From Teretinema zuelzerae (lineage in GTDB: Bacteria; Spirochaetota; Spirochaetia; Treponematales; Treponemataceae), in the NCBI RefSeq assembly GCF_021021555.1, contig NZ_JAINWA010000001.1, positions 1,054,001 through 1,118,000 of the forward strand: 64,000 nt of DNA, given 5' to 3'. Numbering within the stretch: position 1 is the first letter of the stretch; every line of letters starts with the position of its first letter. A program made the position numbers and the translations under genes. The notes beneath the pieces were generated by a model. The model searched no databases. It was not told the origin of the DNA and saw only the letters and a program-made list of their open reading frames with translations. This document shows, in pieces, positions 24,522 through 33,513 of this stretch.

Positions 24522-27011
24522 ATGACGATCAAAAGAAACAATGGGTCTTTTACCTTTTTAGAGACTGGAGAAGCGAGGCTCTCGGAAGCTCCCGGAAACT
24601 GCGCACGCGAACCATGGCTCATGCTCATGGCCAGAAGAAACCAGAAACCTCTGGAGACCCTCTGCTGGGGTCTCACGAACAGCGGCGCGTCCTTTGCGCG
24701 GATAGGCACCCAGGAGGGAGACCTCCTCAACGGCTTCGTGCATGAAGATCCGTACAAAACCCGCCTGCTCGGTCCGTATCTGTGGATTGCCGAAGACGGC
24801 CAGCAGCCGTTCACCAACCGATGGTATCCCCTTCTTCGCGACGACCAGAAGCTTACGACGACCTACGGTTTCGGCTTTCTCGAATCGGAAACCTCCTGCA
24901 ACGGAATCGATGTGACTACCGAAGCCTTCATTTCAGAATCCTTCGACGGCATGCTGCAGATCGCTTCATTCTCCAATGCCTCGGACAGAACGAGAACCCT
25001 CAGGATATACAACACGAATCCCGTCAACATCGGAGACGCCCGCGACATCCAGTTCGCAGGCTTCAACACGCTGATGATGGGAGGCGGCCGCTTCGACGCG
25101 GACAGGGACGCCCTCGTATGGAGATGCCACTACGGCATTCCCTTCACGGACGATCCGGACGCATTGAACGGAATGTTCGGGAAAGTCCTGGTTCATACGA
25201 CCTCGGAAGGCTGCGCGTCGTGGTCCACGCGGTACGAGGATTTTTACGGCCAGTACGCGGCCGCGAGCGCGGGCAAGACTCCTGCGGGACTTGATGAACA
25301 GCGATTAGCGGAACGCGACTGCGAAGACCTCTCCAGCTCGCTGTCTACCGTCATGATCGAACTGACGCTGCGGCCCGGCGAAACGAAAAAAGCGGTATTT
25401 TCCCTCATCGCGGCGTCGACAGAGGATTACTACGCGCGCGGAGGAAAGAAGCTCGTCGAAGCCCTCGAGATCGTCCGCTCGCCCGAAAAGGCCGAACAGG
25501 AGCTCGCCGCGGTGAAAAAGGCGTGGGAAGACGAGATGGCGCTTCTCGCCCTCGGCATACCGGGAGAGCAGACGCTCTGCAGTTCTTTCAAATGGCTGCA
25601 ATACCAGTGCGCGATGGTAGCCGCGCTCAACCGCATGAAAAGCCGCTTTCATTCGGGATTCGAATACGGCTACGGCTTCCGCGATATTTTGCAGGATCTG
25701 GGAGCCCTCCTGCCCTACAATCCGGAGCGCGTACGGGACATGATCCTCTATGTTTCGACCCAGATGTTTTCGGACGGAACGGTATACCACAACTTCTTCG
25801 CCTCCGCTCCCGGAAACAGGGATTTCGCCGCTTGCGACGACCCCCTGTGGCTCGTGTTCGCAGTTTGCGACTATATCCGCGAAACCGGCGATTCAGGAAT
25901 TCTGAAAGAAACGGTCGCCTATGCGGATGAAAAAGAAGGAATGGCTCCGGCGCAGGGAACCGTTCTCGGCCGCCTCCACGCCGCGCTCGACCGCGTTTGG
26001 GGCCAGTCTTCCGAAGGATTGCCGGTCATGTTCGACGCCGACTGGAACGACGACCTGGGAAGCTATCCCGAACACTATTCGACGATGACCGCTCAAATGC
26101 TGTACAAAGCCCTGCTCGACGCCGCGGAACTCCTGGACTTCATCGGGGAATCCCCCGCAAAGGCCGCTGAGTACCGGGACAAGGCCGAGCGAACGAAAAA
26201 ATCCGTTCGCGAGCGCTGCATCGACCGCGACGGCCGCTACATCCGCCTTCTCAGCCCGGATCCCGCATCCGTTCCCCATCTGGGATCGGCCGAGGGCGAC
26301 GGACTCGTGTTCTTCGAGCCGGTCGCATGGGCGGGCTACAGCGGAATCGCGACCCGGGAAGAATTTGAAACCGCTAGCCGGATCGCCGAGCGCGAGCTTG
26401 CGGATTCTTCCGGCTACATCATCTGCCGCGCGTCAACCGATCTTGCACAAGGAAAACTGCCTGCGGACAAGGCTCCCTGGAAGCGGAACGCTCCGGGAAA
26501 AAAAGAAAACGGCGGCGCGTTCAAGCATCTTGAATCCTGGTACATCGCGTCCCTGTGCGCCTTCGGCTACGGAAAGCGGGCGGCGGACATATACCGCAGA
26601 ACGCTTCCGGCAGTCTGCAGCGAAGCGGATCCCTGGAACTACGCGGCTGAACGCTTCGTGTATCCGGAGTATGTATCCGGACCGGACAGCAACGAACACG
26701 GGCGGGCGGGTCACACCTGGCTCACAGGAACCGCACCGACCCGGCATCGCGTGCTCGTCGAATCAATGCTCGGCCTCCAGCCCTCGTTCTCCGGACTCAA
26801 CGTAGCTCCCTGCGTCGACCCTTCATGGAAAGAATTCTTCATCGTGCGCGCATACCGGGGAACGAAGTTCTCGTTCCGCTTCGAAAATCCTAAAGGACTG
26901 GAAAAGGGGACAATCAGGCTCGCGATAGACGGAAAGGAAATCGACGGTTCGCTGATTCCGTCCGAATACTACGATAAAGGCACCCATTCAGTCCGGGCGA
27001 TAATGGAGTAA
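24522..27011 (+). CDS. GH94 glycoside phosphorylase (cellobiose/laminaribiose phosphorylase family)
   Basis: 829 aa cytoplasmic enzyme of the former glycosyltransferase 36 / GH94 family, which splits a beta-linked gluco-disaccharide or oligosaccharide with phosphate to give alpha-glucose 1-phosphate. An N-terminal beta-sandwich is followed by an (alpha/alpha)6 barrel with HSGFEYGYGFRDILQDLG, catalytic-region DADWNDDLGS (D507-D511) and the C-terminal HTWLTGTAPTRHRVL and NVAPCVDPSW signatures. The length matches disaccharide phosphorylases (about 800-900 aa). Linkage specificity cannot be read, though two GH16 beta-glucanases nearby make beta-1,3 or beta-1,4 substrates likely. AGGAG lies 9-10 bases before ATG 24522. 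It is first of three genes. Confidence 0.9.
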   Translation: MTIKRNNGSFTFLETGEARLSEAPGNCAREPWLMLMARRNQKPLETLCWGLTNSGASFARIGTQEGDLLNGFVHEDPYKTRLLGPYLWIAEDGQQPFTNRWYPLLRDDQKLTTTYGFGFLESETSCNGIDVTTEAFISESFDGMLQIASFSNASDRTRTLRIYNTNPVNIGDARDIQFAGFNTLMMGGGRFDADRDALVWRCHYGIPFTDDPDALNGMFGKVLVHTTSEGCASWSTRYEDFYGQYAAASAGKTPAGLDEQRLAERDCEDLSSSLSTVMIELTLRPGETKKAVFSLIAASTEDYYARGGKKLVEALEIVRSPEKAEQELAAVKKAWEDEMALLALGIPGEQTLCSSFKWLQYQCAMVAALNRMKSRFHSGFEYGYGFRDILQDLGALLPYNPERVRDMILYVSTQMFSDGTVYHNFFASAPGNRDFAACDDPLWLVFAVCDYIRETGDSGILKETVAYADEKEGMAPAQGTVLGRLHAALDRVWGQSSEGLPVMFDADWNDDLGSYPEHYSTMTAQMLYKALLDAAELLDFIGESPAKAAEYRDKAERTKKSVRERCIDRDGRYIRLLSPDPASVPHLGSAEGDGLVFFEPVAWAGYSGIATREEFETASRIAERELADSSGYIICRASTDLAQGKLPADKAPWKRNAPGKKENGGAFKHLESWYIASLCAFGYGKRAADIYRRTLPAVCSEADPWNYAAERFVYPEYVSGPDSNEHGRAGHTWLTGTAPTRHRVLVESMLGLQPSFSGLNVAPCVDPSWKEFFIVRAYRGTKFSFRFENPKGLEKGTIRLAIDGKEIDGSLIPSEYYDKGTHSVRAIME

Positions 27012-27014
27012 GAA

Positions 27015-28475
27015 ATGGTAATCTACATTGATCAGGACTTCGAGCCTGCGGCGAAAACGGCGCAAGATCCGGCATTTGCGGAAATGAATTCCTTCGCGGA
27101 ATCGCTGTTCGCCGGATCGGAAGTTCTTCTCGACGTCGATCGAGCGGCGATGCTTTTTTCGCTCGCAGACTCGAACGAGTCCCGAACGCAGGCGCTGCTG
27201 GCCGCTCGGGTCAACTTCATGGGCACGGACGGAATTCGCGGAAAAATCGAATTCGAAAATCAGGACGGACCCGCCGCGGGCGTCGACGATGCACAAGAGG
27301 GGAATCCCTTCCGCCTGCTTGCGCGCGAACACAGGCTCGCTCGAGGCCTTGTCGAATGCGCGGCGGAGGCCTTCGCGTCGCTCTTGATCGAAGAAGAAAT
27401 TCTGAAAGCGGACGACCGCGCAGCCGCCGGCTCGGACGGACGGGACGCCGCCAATAACCGCGCGTACGAAAAAGCGATGTGCGAAGGTTTTCTGAAACAG
27501 GGGCTCAGGGTCGATTTTCTGGGAACCCTCCCAACTCCCTATGTCCCGCTCTACATGCTGGAAAACGGCATTCGGGGAGGGGCGATGCTCACGGCGAGCC
27601 ACAATCCCGCGAATCAGAACGGCATCAAATTTTTCCTCGACGGACGAAAACTCCTTCCGGAAGGAAGGCTCGGAGAGTACGCGCTTTCCGCGAGAATGTT
27701 CGCGATGCGCCCGGCGGCGAATCTCGAAGCGCGTCCGCGAGAACAACAGATTCCGCGCAAGGCACGCGAAGTACGCTACGAAACCGGGGCGCTTAAATTT
27801 CTCGACCGGCTGCTCCGCGGAGAAGACTATCGCCGCCTCGGAGGAATGCCCTTCCTTCTGGATACGGCGAACGGGGCCTATCACGACATCGCCTCGGAAT
27901 GGCTTCGACGTTCCGGCATCCCGCACATCTGCATTAACGAAAAGCCGAACGGCTCGAACATAAACCGTCACTGCGGCGTTGCGGAAATCGAAGGCCTGCG
28001 CGCGCTTTCCGGCGCAGAAGCCCTCGAAGGAGCAGCCGTTCTGCGCTCGCTCGTGCTGGAAAGCCGAAAAGCGGGACTCGACGGATTCGCGGCCGCGCTC
28101 GACGGCGACGGCGACAGGGGATTCGTCCTGCACTACTCGCTCGAGCGCGACACGGTAACGGTGCTCGACGGAGACATGTGCGGAATCCGCATCGCCGAGC
28201 TGGAATACCGCAGACGCGAAAAAGACGGCAGCCTTCCCCGAACTCAGCAGTGCGTGTTCACCGTGGAATCGGACATCATGGCGAGCGTATCGCTCAAGGA
28301 GAGGCTTCCCGTCGAAACGGCTACCGTCGACGTGGGAGACAAATGGATCTGCAACCATCCTGGAGAATCGATGATAGCCGGCATGGAATCATCGGGCCAC
28401 GTCATCATTCCCGTCCAGGTAAAAACTCCGGATGGAACGAAAACGCTGCGCGCCGGAAACGGCTTCCTCTCCTGA
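27015..28475 (+). CDS. Phosphohexomutase, N-terminal part ending at an in-frame TGA
   Basis: Start of an alpha-D-phosphohexomutase that should convert glucose 1-phosphate from the GH94 enzymes into glucose 6-phosphate. The active-site serine loop GAMLTASHNPANQNG, the metal loop DGDGDRG and the sugar-binding loop ESSGHVIIP are intact. The frame stops at TGA 28473-28475 inside domain 3 (after GNGFLS), but the same frame continues with ATG at 28476 and carries domain 4. A TGG-to-TGA change would explain this. The upstream GH94 stop is 3 bp away, so it is operonic. As written, this part lacks the phosphate-binding domain 4 and would be inactive alone. Confidence 0.8.
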   Translation: MVIYIDQDFEPAAKTAQDPAFAEMNSFAESLFAGSEVLLDVDRAAMLFSLADSNESRTQALLAARVNFMGTDGIRGKIEFENQDGPAAGVDDAQEGNPFRLLAREHRLARGLVECAAEAFASLLIEEEILKADDRAAAGSDGRDAANNRAYEKAMCEGFLKQGLRVDFLGTLPTPYVPLYMLENGIRGGAMLTASHNPANQNGIKFFLDGRKLLPEGRLGEYALSARMFAMRPAANLEARPREQQIPRKAREVRYETGALKFLDRLLRGEDYRRLGGMPFLLDTANGAYHDIASEWLRRSGIPHICINEKPNGSNINRHCGVAEIEGLRALSGAEALEGAAVLRSLVLESRKAGLDGFAAALDGDGDRGFVLHYSLERDTVTVLDGDMCGIRIAELEYRRREKDGSLPRTQQCVFTVESDIMASVSLKERLPVETATVDVGDKWICNHPGESMIAGMESSGHVIIPVQVKTPDGTKTLRAGNGFLS

Positions 28476-29087
28476 ATGCTCGCCCTCAAACACATTCTCG
28501 AAGAGAACGACCCCGACGCTATCGCGCCGTTCTCGCCGGGCTGTTCGAAAACCGTCTACACCTATTTCGTTGACAAGTCGAAATTCTCACCCGGAAGCGC
28601 CGTCTGGAAAAAGGATATCGAAACCGCGGAAGCGTTCTTCGCCGAAAGGAAGGCGGCCGGCGACCCGGCGTTCGACGGTCTCGAGATCCGCCGCGAAGAA
28701 AAGGAAACCCGGGACATTCTTTTCTGGGGAATCTACGGCAGGAACGGACTCGCGGCCGCCCTCTTCAGCCGCAATTCAGGAACCGAAAACAAGAACGCGG
28801 TCTACCTCAAATGCCTTGCCTCTCTCGAAGCTCCGCTTTCGGAAGCGCTGTCCCGGCTGAAGGAAATACACCGCAAGGGGCTCCGCGACGAAGCTTCGCA
28901 CGAAAACGCGCTCTCGGAACTAATACTCGCGCGCATAGAAGAACGCGGATCCGCAACGCAAAAGGAACTCAACTCCTTCGCGGAAAACGCGAAACTCGAC
29001 CCCGTTCTCCACGCGCTGAAAAAGGAAGAACGAATCGCAGGAAAAGGAGGATCCGATGAAGAATGCGTATGGACGATTCGCGGATAA
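28476..29087 (+). CDS. Phosphohexomutase, C-terminal part after the in-frame TGA
   Basis: Continues the frame of the preceding gene with an ATG directly after the TGA. It carries domain 4 with the phosphate-binding loop SRNSGTENKNA, plus a C-terminal extension of about 65 residues (ELILARIEERGSATQKEL) that looks like a small winged-helix-like module. There is no Shine-Dalgarno sequence before ATG 28476, so translation would depend on reinitiation or readthrough. The pieces together would be about 690 residues, longer than the usual 450-580. It could be a true split gene, a recent nonsense mutation or a sequence error. The next gene starts within its last 32 bp. Confidence 0.7.
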   Translation: MLALKHILEENDPDAIAPFSPGCSKTVYTYFVDKSKFSPGSAVWKKDIETAEAFFAERKAAGDPAFDGLEIRREEKETRDILFWGIYGRNGLAAALFSRNSGTENKNAVYLKCLASLEAPLSEALSRLKEIHRKGLRDEASHENALSELILARIEERGSATQKELNSFAENAKLDPVLHALKKEERIAGKGGSDEECVWTIRG

Positions 29088-31713
29088 CAAGAAATTCACC
29101 GTCACGAACCCCGCGACGCCCGAGCCATGGCTCCACTATCTGATACGCCCGGAACAGGGAGGCACGGAAACATTCTGCTGCGGGATCACCGCGACCGGCG
29201 GCGGCTTCGACGCGAAGGGAACCCACGAAAATACCTTCGTCGACACGAGAGTGCACCTCAACGACTCGGACGAACTGTCGAGAACGGTCTACGTAAAAGA
29301 CGCTGAAACTGGAGAAGCGTTCTCCACTTCCTGGCAGCCGGTACGCCATGAAAAACAAAAATACGAAATATCGTTCGCGCCCGGATACGCGGAAAGCCGC
29401 TCGAGCTGCCTCGAACTGGAAATAGAAGAAAAGTTCTTCGTTCCGATGGACTTCGACGGATGGATACGCGAGATCAGCGTGCGGAACGCGAGCGAGCGCA
29501 ATCGAACGCTGGAACTCTACCCCTTCGTCCCCATGCACATGGGCGACGCCCTCGTCAGGCTGCTCGCCGGAGACAACGACGCGTTCTTCGGCGGAGCCGC
29601 CTTCGACCCCGCCCTGCAGGGAATCGTGTTCAGACGAAACCACGGAATCCCCGCCGGATCCGATCCCGAGCGCATACAGGGAATGCTCGGAAACGTCGCC
29701 CTCTTCAAATCGACGCTCAACGACGAGCATGTTGAATACGAAACCGATATGGAACGCTTTCTGGGAACCCGCTTCCACAGCCTCTCGGCGCCGCGATCGA
29801 TCCTCGAATCCCGACTTTGCTCCCGGAATACGGTCATGCTGCGCCGGCCCTGCGGAGCATTCAAAAACAGAATCGAACTCGAACCGGGAGAGACTATAGA
29901 ATTCGCGGTCTTTCTCGCAGTCGGAAAGACGGACGACTACTACCTCAACGGCGCGCGGGAGCTTGCAGCCATATGCGGCAAAGCTGAAGATCCGCGGAAA
30001 CGAAAGGAAATGTTCTCCGCCGTGACGGACTGGTGGAACAAACGCCTGGGCCTTCTCGAACTATCCTGCCCGGAAGAAAAAATCAACCGCGCCTTCCCCT
30101 GGATTCAATATCAATGCGAAATCGTTTTGAAAATGAACCGAATGAAATCCCGCTTCCACACCGGCTACGAATACGGCTGGGGCTTCCGGGACATCCTGCA
30201 GGACATCCTCTACCTCCTGCCCTATCGCAGCGCCGACATGAAAGACCTCTTCATCCGGATCGCGGCTCAGATTTTCCCCGACGGCCGGACATACCACAAC
30301 TTCTTCATCGATCAGCCGGGAAATCTTTCGGTGGAAGCCTCGGACGATCCGCTCTGGTTCCCGCAGGCGATTATCGCCTGGTGCAAGGAAACCGGAGACC
30401 TCTCCTTCCTCGACCAAGAAGCTCCCTGGGCCAGGGACGAACGACGAACTCCGCCCGGCGGAAAAACCGGCGGAAAATCCGATGCGGAAAACGCCCCGGA
30501 ATCCGGCACGATCCTCGAACACTGCGAAGCGTGCATCGCCCGGGTCCTCGAAGACAGGAGCCCGCGCGGACTCCCCTACATGAAGGACTGCGACTGGAAC
30601 GACGACCTCAACGAAAAACGGATTAACGGCAAGCCCTCGCGCGAAATGGAATCGGTAATGGTCGCCCAGCAGCTCGTCGGCCTCCTTCCGGATTTCGCCG
30701 AACTTCTCGACCGCCGCGCCGGAAAATCCGCCGGCAATCAGGCCGCAGCCGGCAAACCCGCCGGCGAACGCGCAGGCAACCAGACCGCCGCCAAGCCTGA
30801 CGCCGCCGATCAACCCGCTAACCTCGCAGCCCGCCCGGCGAACTTTTATCGGGCCGAAGCCGAAAAAATCCGCGCGACCCTGCTCTCCTGCGCGATGGAC
30901 GAAAAAGGCTGGTTCAAGCGCGCCCTCGCCGCCGTCCCCGGCCGAGCCGACCTCGGATCAAGCGTCAACCGCGAAGGAAAAATCTTCCTCGAACCCCAGG
31001 CCTTCGCCGTAAACACCGGCACCGTGCCGAGCGACCAGGCCGCCTCCCTCCTCGAAAAAACGGCGGAAGAGCTCGACACCGGCTGGGGAGCGATGCTCTG
31101 CTACCCCTACTTCTCGGGCCTCGCCGAACGGAAAGAGCTGCCCGAAAAAAGCTGGAACATCGAAAAAGAGCCCCCGGGAATCAAGGAAAACGGCGGAATC
31201 TTCATGCATCTGAACGCCTGGCTGGTCGAAGCCTGGTGCCGCGCCGGAAAAGGAAAAAAGGCCGCGGAACTCTTCGTCAGAACTCTCCCCGAATCCATGA
31301 GCGCAGACCAGGACCGCTACCGCTGCGAGCCCTGGGTCTACCCCGAATACGTCAGAGGCAAGGGACTCGAAGAACACGGCCGCGGCGGACACACCTGGCT
31401 CACCGGCACCGCCCCGACCATGCACCGCGCCCTCGCGCAATTCATCTTCGGCCTCCAAGCCGAATACGACGGCCTCAAGCTCGACCCCTGCGTCGCCCCC
31501 TCGTGGAAACGCTTCTCAATTTCCCGCGCCTTCCGCGGCGCCCGCTACGAAATCGAATTCCTCAATCCAGACGGCGCCGAACGCGGCATCGCCTCGATCA
31601 GCATCGACGGAACGCCATTCGACGGCTGCGTCCTCCCCGCCTTCCCGGACGGAAAAACGCACCGCGTAACGGCTGTCATGGGAAAGAAAAAGACTGAGGC
31701 AGGAAGGGCCTGA
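29056..31713 (+). CDS. GH94 glycoside phosphorylase, second paralogue with low-complexity insert
   Basis: 885 aa GH94 enzyme related to 24522-27011: HTGYEYGWGFRDILQDIL, KDCDWNDDLNEKRI (D513-D517), HTWLTGTAPTMHRAL and LDPCVAPSWKRF are all in place. It probably differs in acceptor or chain-length preference from its neighbour, since paired GH94 genes often split such roles (inference). Around residues 555-596 there is an Ala/Gly/Asn/Pro-rich insert (AGKSAGNQAAAGKPAGE) absent from the first paralogue. AAGGAGG inside the mutase gene precedes ATG 29056. It is the last gene of the operon; a strong convergent hairpin follows. Confidence 0.9.
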   Translation: MKNAYGRFADNKKFTVTNPATPEPWLHYLIRPEQGGTETFCCGITATGGGFDAKGTHENTFVDTRVHLNDSDELSRTVYVKDAETGEAFSTSWQPVRHEKQKYEISFAPGYAESRSSCLELEIEEKFFVPMDFDGWIREISVRNASERNRTLELYPFVPMHMGDALVRLLAGDNDAFFGGAAFDPALQGIVFRRNHGIPAGSDPERIQGMLGNVALFKSTLNDEHVEYETDMERFLGTRFHSLSAPRSILESRLCSRNTVMLRRPCGAFKNRIELEPGETIEFAVFLAVGKTDDYYLNGARELAAICGKAEDPRKRKEMFSAVTDWWNKRLGLLELSCPEEKINRAFPWIQYQCEIVLKMNRMKSRFHTGYEYGWGFRDILQDILYLLPYRSADMKDLFIRIAAQIFPDGRTYHNFFIDQPGNLSVEASDDPLWFPQAIIAWCKETGDLSFLDQEAPWARDERRTPPGGKTGGKSDAENAPESGTILEHCEACIARVLEDRSPRGLPYMKDCDWNDDLNEKRINGKPSREMESVMVAQQLVGLLPDFAELLDRRAGKSAGNQAAAGKPAGERAGNQTAAKPDAADQPANLAARPANFYRAEAEKIRATLLSCAMDEKGWFKRALAAVPGRADLGSSVNREGKIFLEPQAFAVNTGTVPSDQAASLLEKTAEELDTGWGAMLCYPYFSGLAERKELPEKSWNIEKEPPGIKENGGIFMHLNAWLVEAWCRAGKGKKAAELFVRTLPESMSADQDRYRCEPWVYPEYVRGKGLEEHGRGGHTWLTGTAPTMHRALAQFIFGLQAEYDGLKLDPCVAPSWKRFSISRAFRGARYEIEFLNPDGAERGIASISIDGTPFDGCVLPAFPDGKTHRVTAVMGKKKTEAGRA

Positions 31714-31871
31714 ATCGGCGAAGGCGGGAATTTCGGAGCCCCCTCAAACGAAGGTCCTTGCAGGGGCGCGTCGCCCCGGTCGACGGCGGCGGCAAACGGA
31801 CACGCTGTGCCGCAGCGCACTCGGTCGAACGCCGATCCCGGACGAGCCGTCTTTCGCCGGACGGGCCTACG

Positions 31872-31905
31872 GCGAAAGGCTGGGGGTAATACCCCGGCCT
31901 TTCGC
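31872..31905. terminator. Long hairpin between convergent genes
   Basis: GCGAAAGGC (31872-31880) pairs with GCCTTTCGC (31897-31905) and GGGG (31882-31885) with CCCC (31892-31895), giving a 14-bp stem with a 6-base loop. It lies between the convergent GH94 and GH16 genes and has no strong T run, so it may be a weak bidirectional terminator. The rest of the 207 bp spacer shows nothing recognisable. Confidence 0.6.
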
Positions 31906-31920
31906 ACTGCCGCGCGAACG

Positions 31921-33354
31921 CTACTCGAAGCGAACCTTGCTTACCAGAACATCGCCCGAGGCGGCCGAACCGTCGCCGTCAGTCGGATTCCACAGCGAAA
32001 AGGGAACCGTAACCGCGGAATAATCGACCGCGGTAAAGTCCGCGAGCGGGATTTCATAACGGACAAACCCGTTCTCTCCGGGTTCCGCGGCGTAGTCGGC
32101 GGTTTGTACAGAGGTTGCTCCGGACGAGCTTTCCATCTTTATTTCGATGGAGGAGATCGAGTCGGGAATCTGTATTTCAAAACTCAACACTCCGTCTGCG
32201 GCGGAAAAAGAACTCATATCCTTCGGAGCGGGAAGCTTGAAATACACGCCGCCCCAGTTTCCGCCGGGAAAAGCCGCATTCATGCTTATCGAGCCGGTCC
32301 AAACCGCCTCGGAGCGGGTCAGAGCAGGAAGATTCGTTCCGCCGAAACGCATCGTCAACCCGGTCTCGAGTCCGGGAACGGAAACATCCATCGCCGCGTC
32401 GTAAAAATTAGCGACCGGAACTTCTGAATCGCCCGCGGGTTTTTCTATCGGCGCGGACAAGGAATCGTCGGAGTAGTATCTGATCCAGTCGACGAGCATT
32501 TTTTGAGGGAACGCCGTAGCATCGTCCGGAGATCCGGGCCAGTTCCCTCCCACCGCCACATTCAGGATCAAAAAGAAGCTCCGTGTGAACTCTTTCATGT
32601 GCGACGCGGAAATGTCGGCGCTATGGAATTGTTCGCCGTCAAGGTACCAGCGAATTTCGCCGGGATCCCATTCAAGGCCGTAGACATGAAACTCGTCGGC
32701 AAGCTTGCCGGATTCAAGAGCAAGGGACTTGCCGTTCGAGGTCTTCGCTCCCGCTGTTTCGTCGAACCAATGGATCGTGCCGTGAGTTACGCCGTCGCCT
32801 CTCGGAGAGTCATCCGAAGCGGAACCCCCGACCATTTCCATTATGTCGATTTCCCCGCAGAACGGCCAATCGACCTTCGAAACATTGTTGCCCAGCATCC
32901 AGAACGCCGGCCACAGACCTTGTCCTTCGGGAACCTTAATGCGCGCCTCGATCTTTCCGTACCGGAAAGACGCGAGGTCCCCGGTCTTCAGGCGGGCGGA
33001 CGTATAGTCCATGCCCTGCCAGGATTCTTTTTTCGCCTCGATAACAAGGCACCCGTCTTCGATCCGGGCGTTTTCGCTCCTGTCGGTGAAGAACTGAAGT
33101 TCATTATTTCCCCAGCCGTTGCCGTTCGTACCCAGATCGAATCCCCATTTTTCGCTGTCTATGCCGGTTCCGTCGAATTCATCAGACCAGGAAAGACTCC
33201 ATTCGGGTCCGTCCGCAGATTCGGAGGAAGAAGAATCGCAGGAAGCCAACAGAAAGGCGGCCGAAAAAACCAGACCCAGGGCGAATAGCCGCGAAATCGA
33301 GCGAAAAAATCCGCCGCTCGAAAGATTATCCACACTGAAAGAAAACGAATACAT
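31921..33354 (-). CDS. GH16 beta-glucanase, laminarinase-type lipoprotein with C-terminal domain
   Basis: 477 aa. A signal sequence ends in lipobox LLASC, so it is a lipid-anchored extracellular enzyme. The GH16 domain (about residues 50-295) has WSLSWSDEFDGTGIDSEKW at its start and GEIDIMEMVG with catalytic E168 and E173; the E-x-D-x-x-E spacing is the bulged form of beta-1,3-glucanases. Residues about 320-477 form a separate beta-rich region (ETGLTMRFGGTNLPALTR, IPDSISSIEIKMESSSGA) that looks like a carbohydrate-binding module. AAAGGGGT precedes ATG 33354. It probably supplies oligosaccharides to the neighbouring importer and phosphorylases. Confidence 0.9.
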   Translation of the reverse strand: MYSFSFSVDNLSSGGFFRSISRLFALGLVFSAAFLLASCDSSSSESADGPEWSLSWSDEFDGTGIDSEKWGFDLGTNGNGWGNNELQFFTDRSENARIEDGCLVIEAKKESWQGMDYTSARLKTGDLASFRYGKIEARIKVPEGQGLWPAFWMLGNNVSKVDWPFCGEIDIMEMVGGSASDDSPRGDGVTHGTIHWFDETAGAKTSNGKSLALESGKLADEFHVYGLEWDPGEIRWYLDGEQFHSADISASHMKEFTRSFFLILNVAVGGNWPGSPDDATAFPQKMLVDWIRYYSDDSLSAPIEKPAGDSEVPVANFYDAAMDVSVPGLETGLTMRFGGTNLPALTRSEAVWTGSISMNAAFPGGNWGGVYFKLPAPKDMSSFSAADGVLSFEIQIPDSISSIEIKMESSSGATSVQTADYAAEPGENGFVRYEIPLADFTAVDYSAVTVPFSLWNPTDGDGSAASGDVLVSKVRFE

Positions 33355-33388
33355 ACAATAAAACCCCTTTAGATGCAGTTATATTGTT

Positions 33389-33417
33389 ATTCTTGACCTG
33401 TATCTTTCGAATGTCAA
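33389..33417 (-). promoter_or_regulatory. Promoter of the laminarinase-type GH16 gene
   Basis: On the minus strand a perfect TTGACA -35 (33417-33412) is 17 bp from AAGAAT (33394-33389), a four-of-six -10. This gives a leader of about 30 bases before ATG 33354. No copy of the TTTCACGTGAAA operator is present here. Confidence 0.6.
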
Positions 33418-33453
33418 CAATAAAATGCAATCGTATACATATTAAAGGAAGAT

Positions 33454-33488
33454 AAACGCCGGACTATCAAAGATCCTGTCCGGCGTTT
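33454..33488 (-). terminator. Intrinsic terminator of the chemoreceptor gene
   Basis: AAACGCCGGAC (33454-33464) and GTCCGGCGTTT (33478-33488) form a perfect 11-bp stem just after the stop of the minus-strand chemoreceptor gene. The tail in that direction is TTTATCTTCCTTT. Confidence 0.85.
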
Positions 33489-33513
33489 GCCCCGATGCGC
33501 TGGGCTTCGCGCG

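Noticed and set aside
28473-28520. Selenocysteine codon at the mutase TGA
   Set aside because: Only a weak TTCTC/GAGAA hairpin follows about 20 bases later, without the features of a bacterial SECIS loop, and hexomutases have no Sec at this place.
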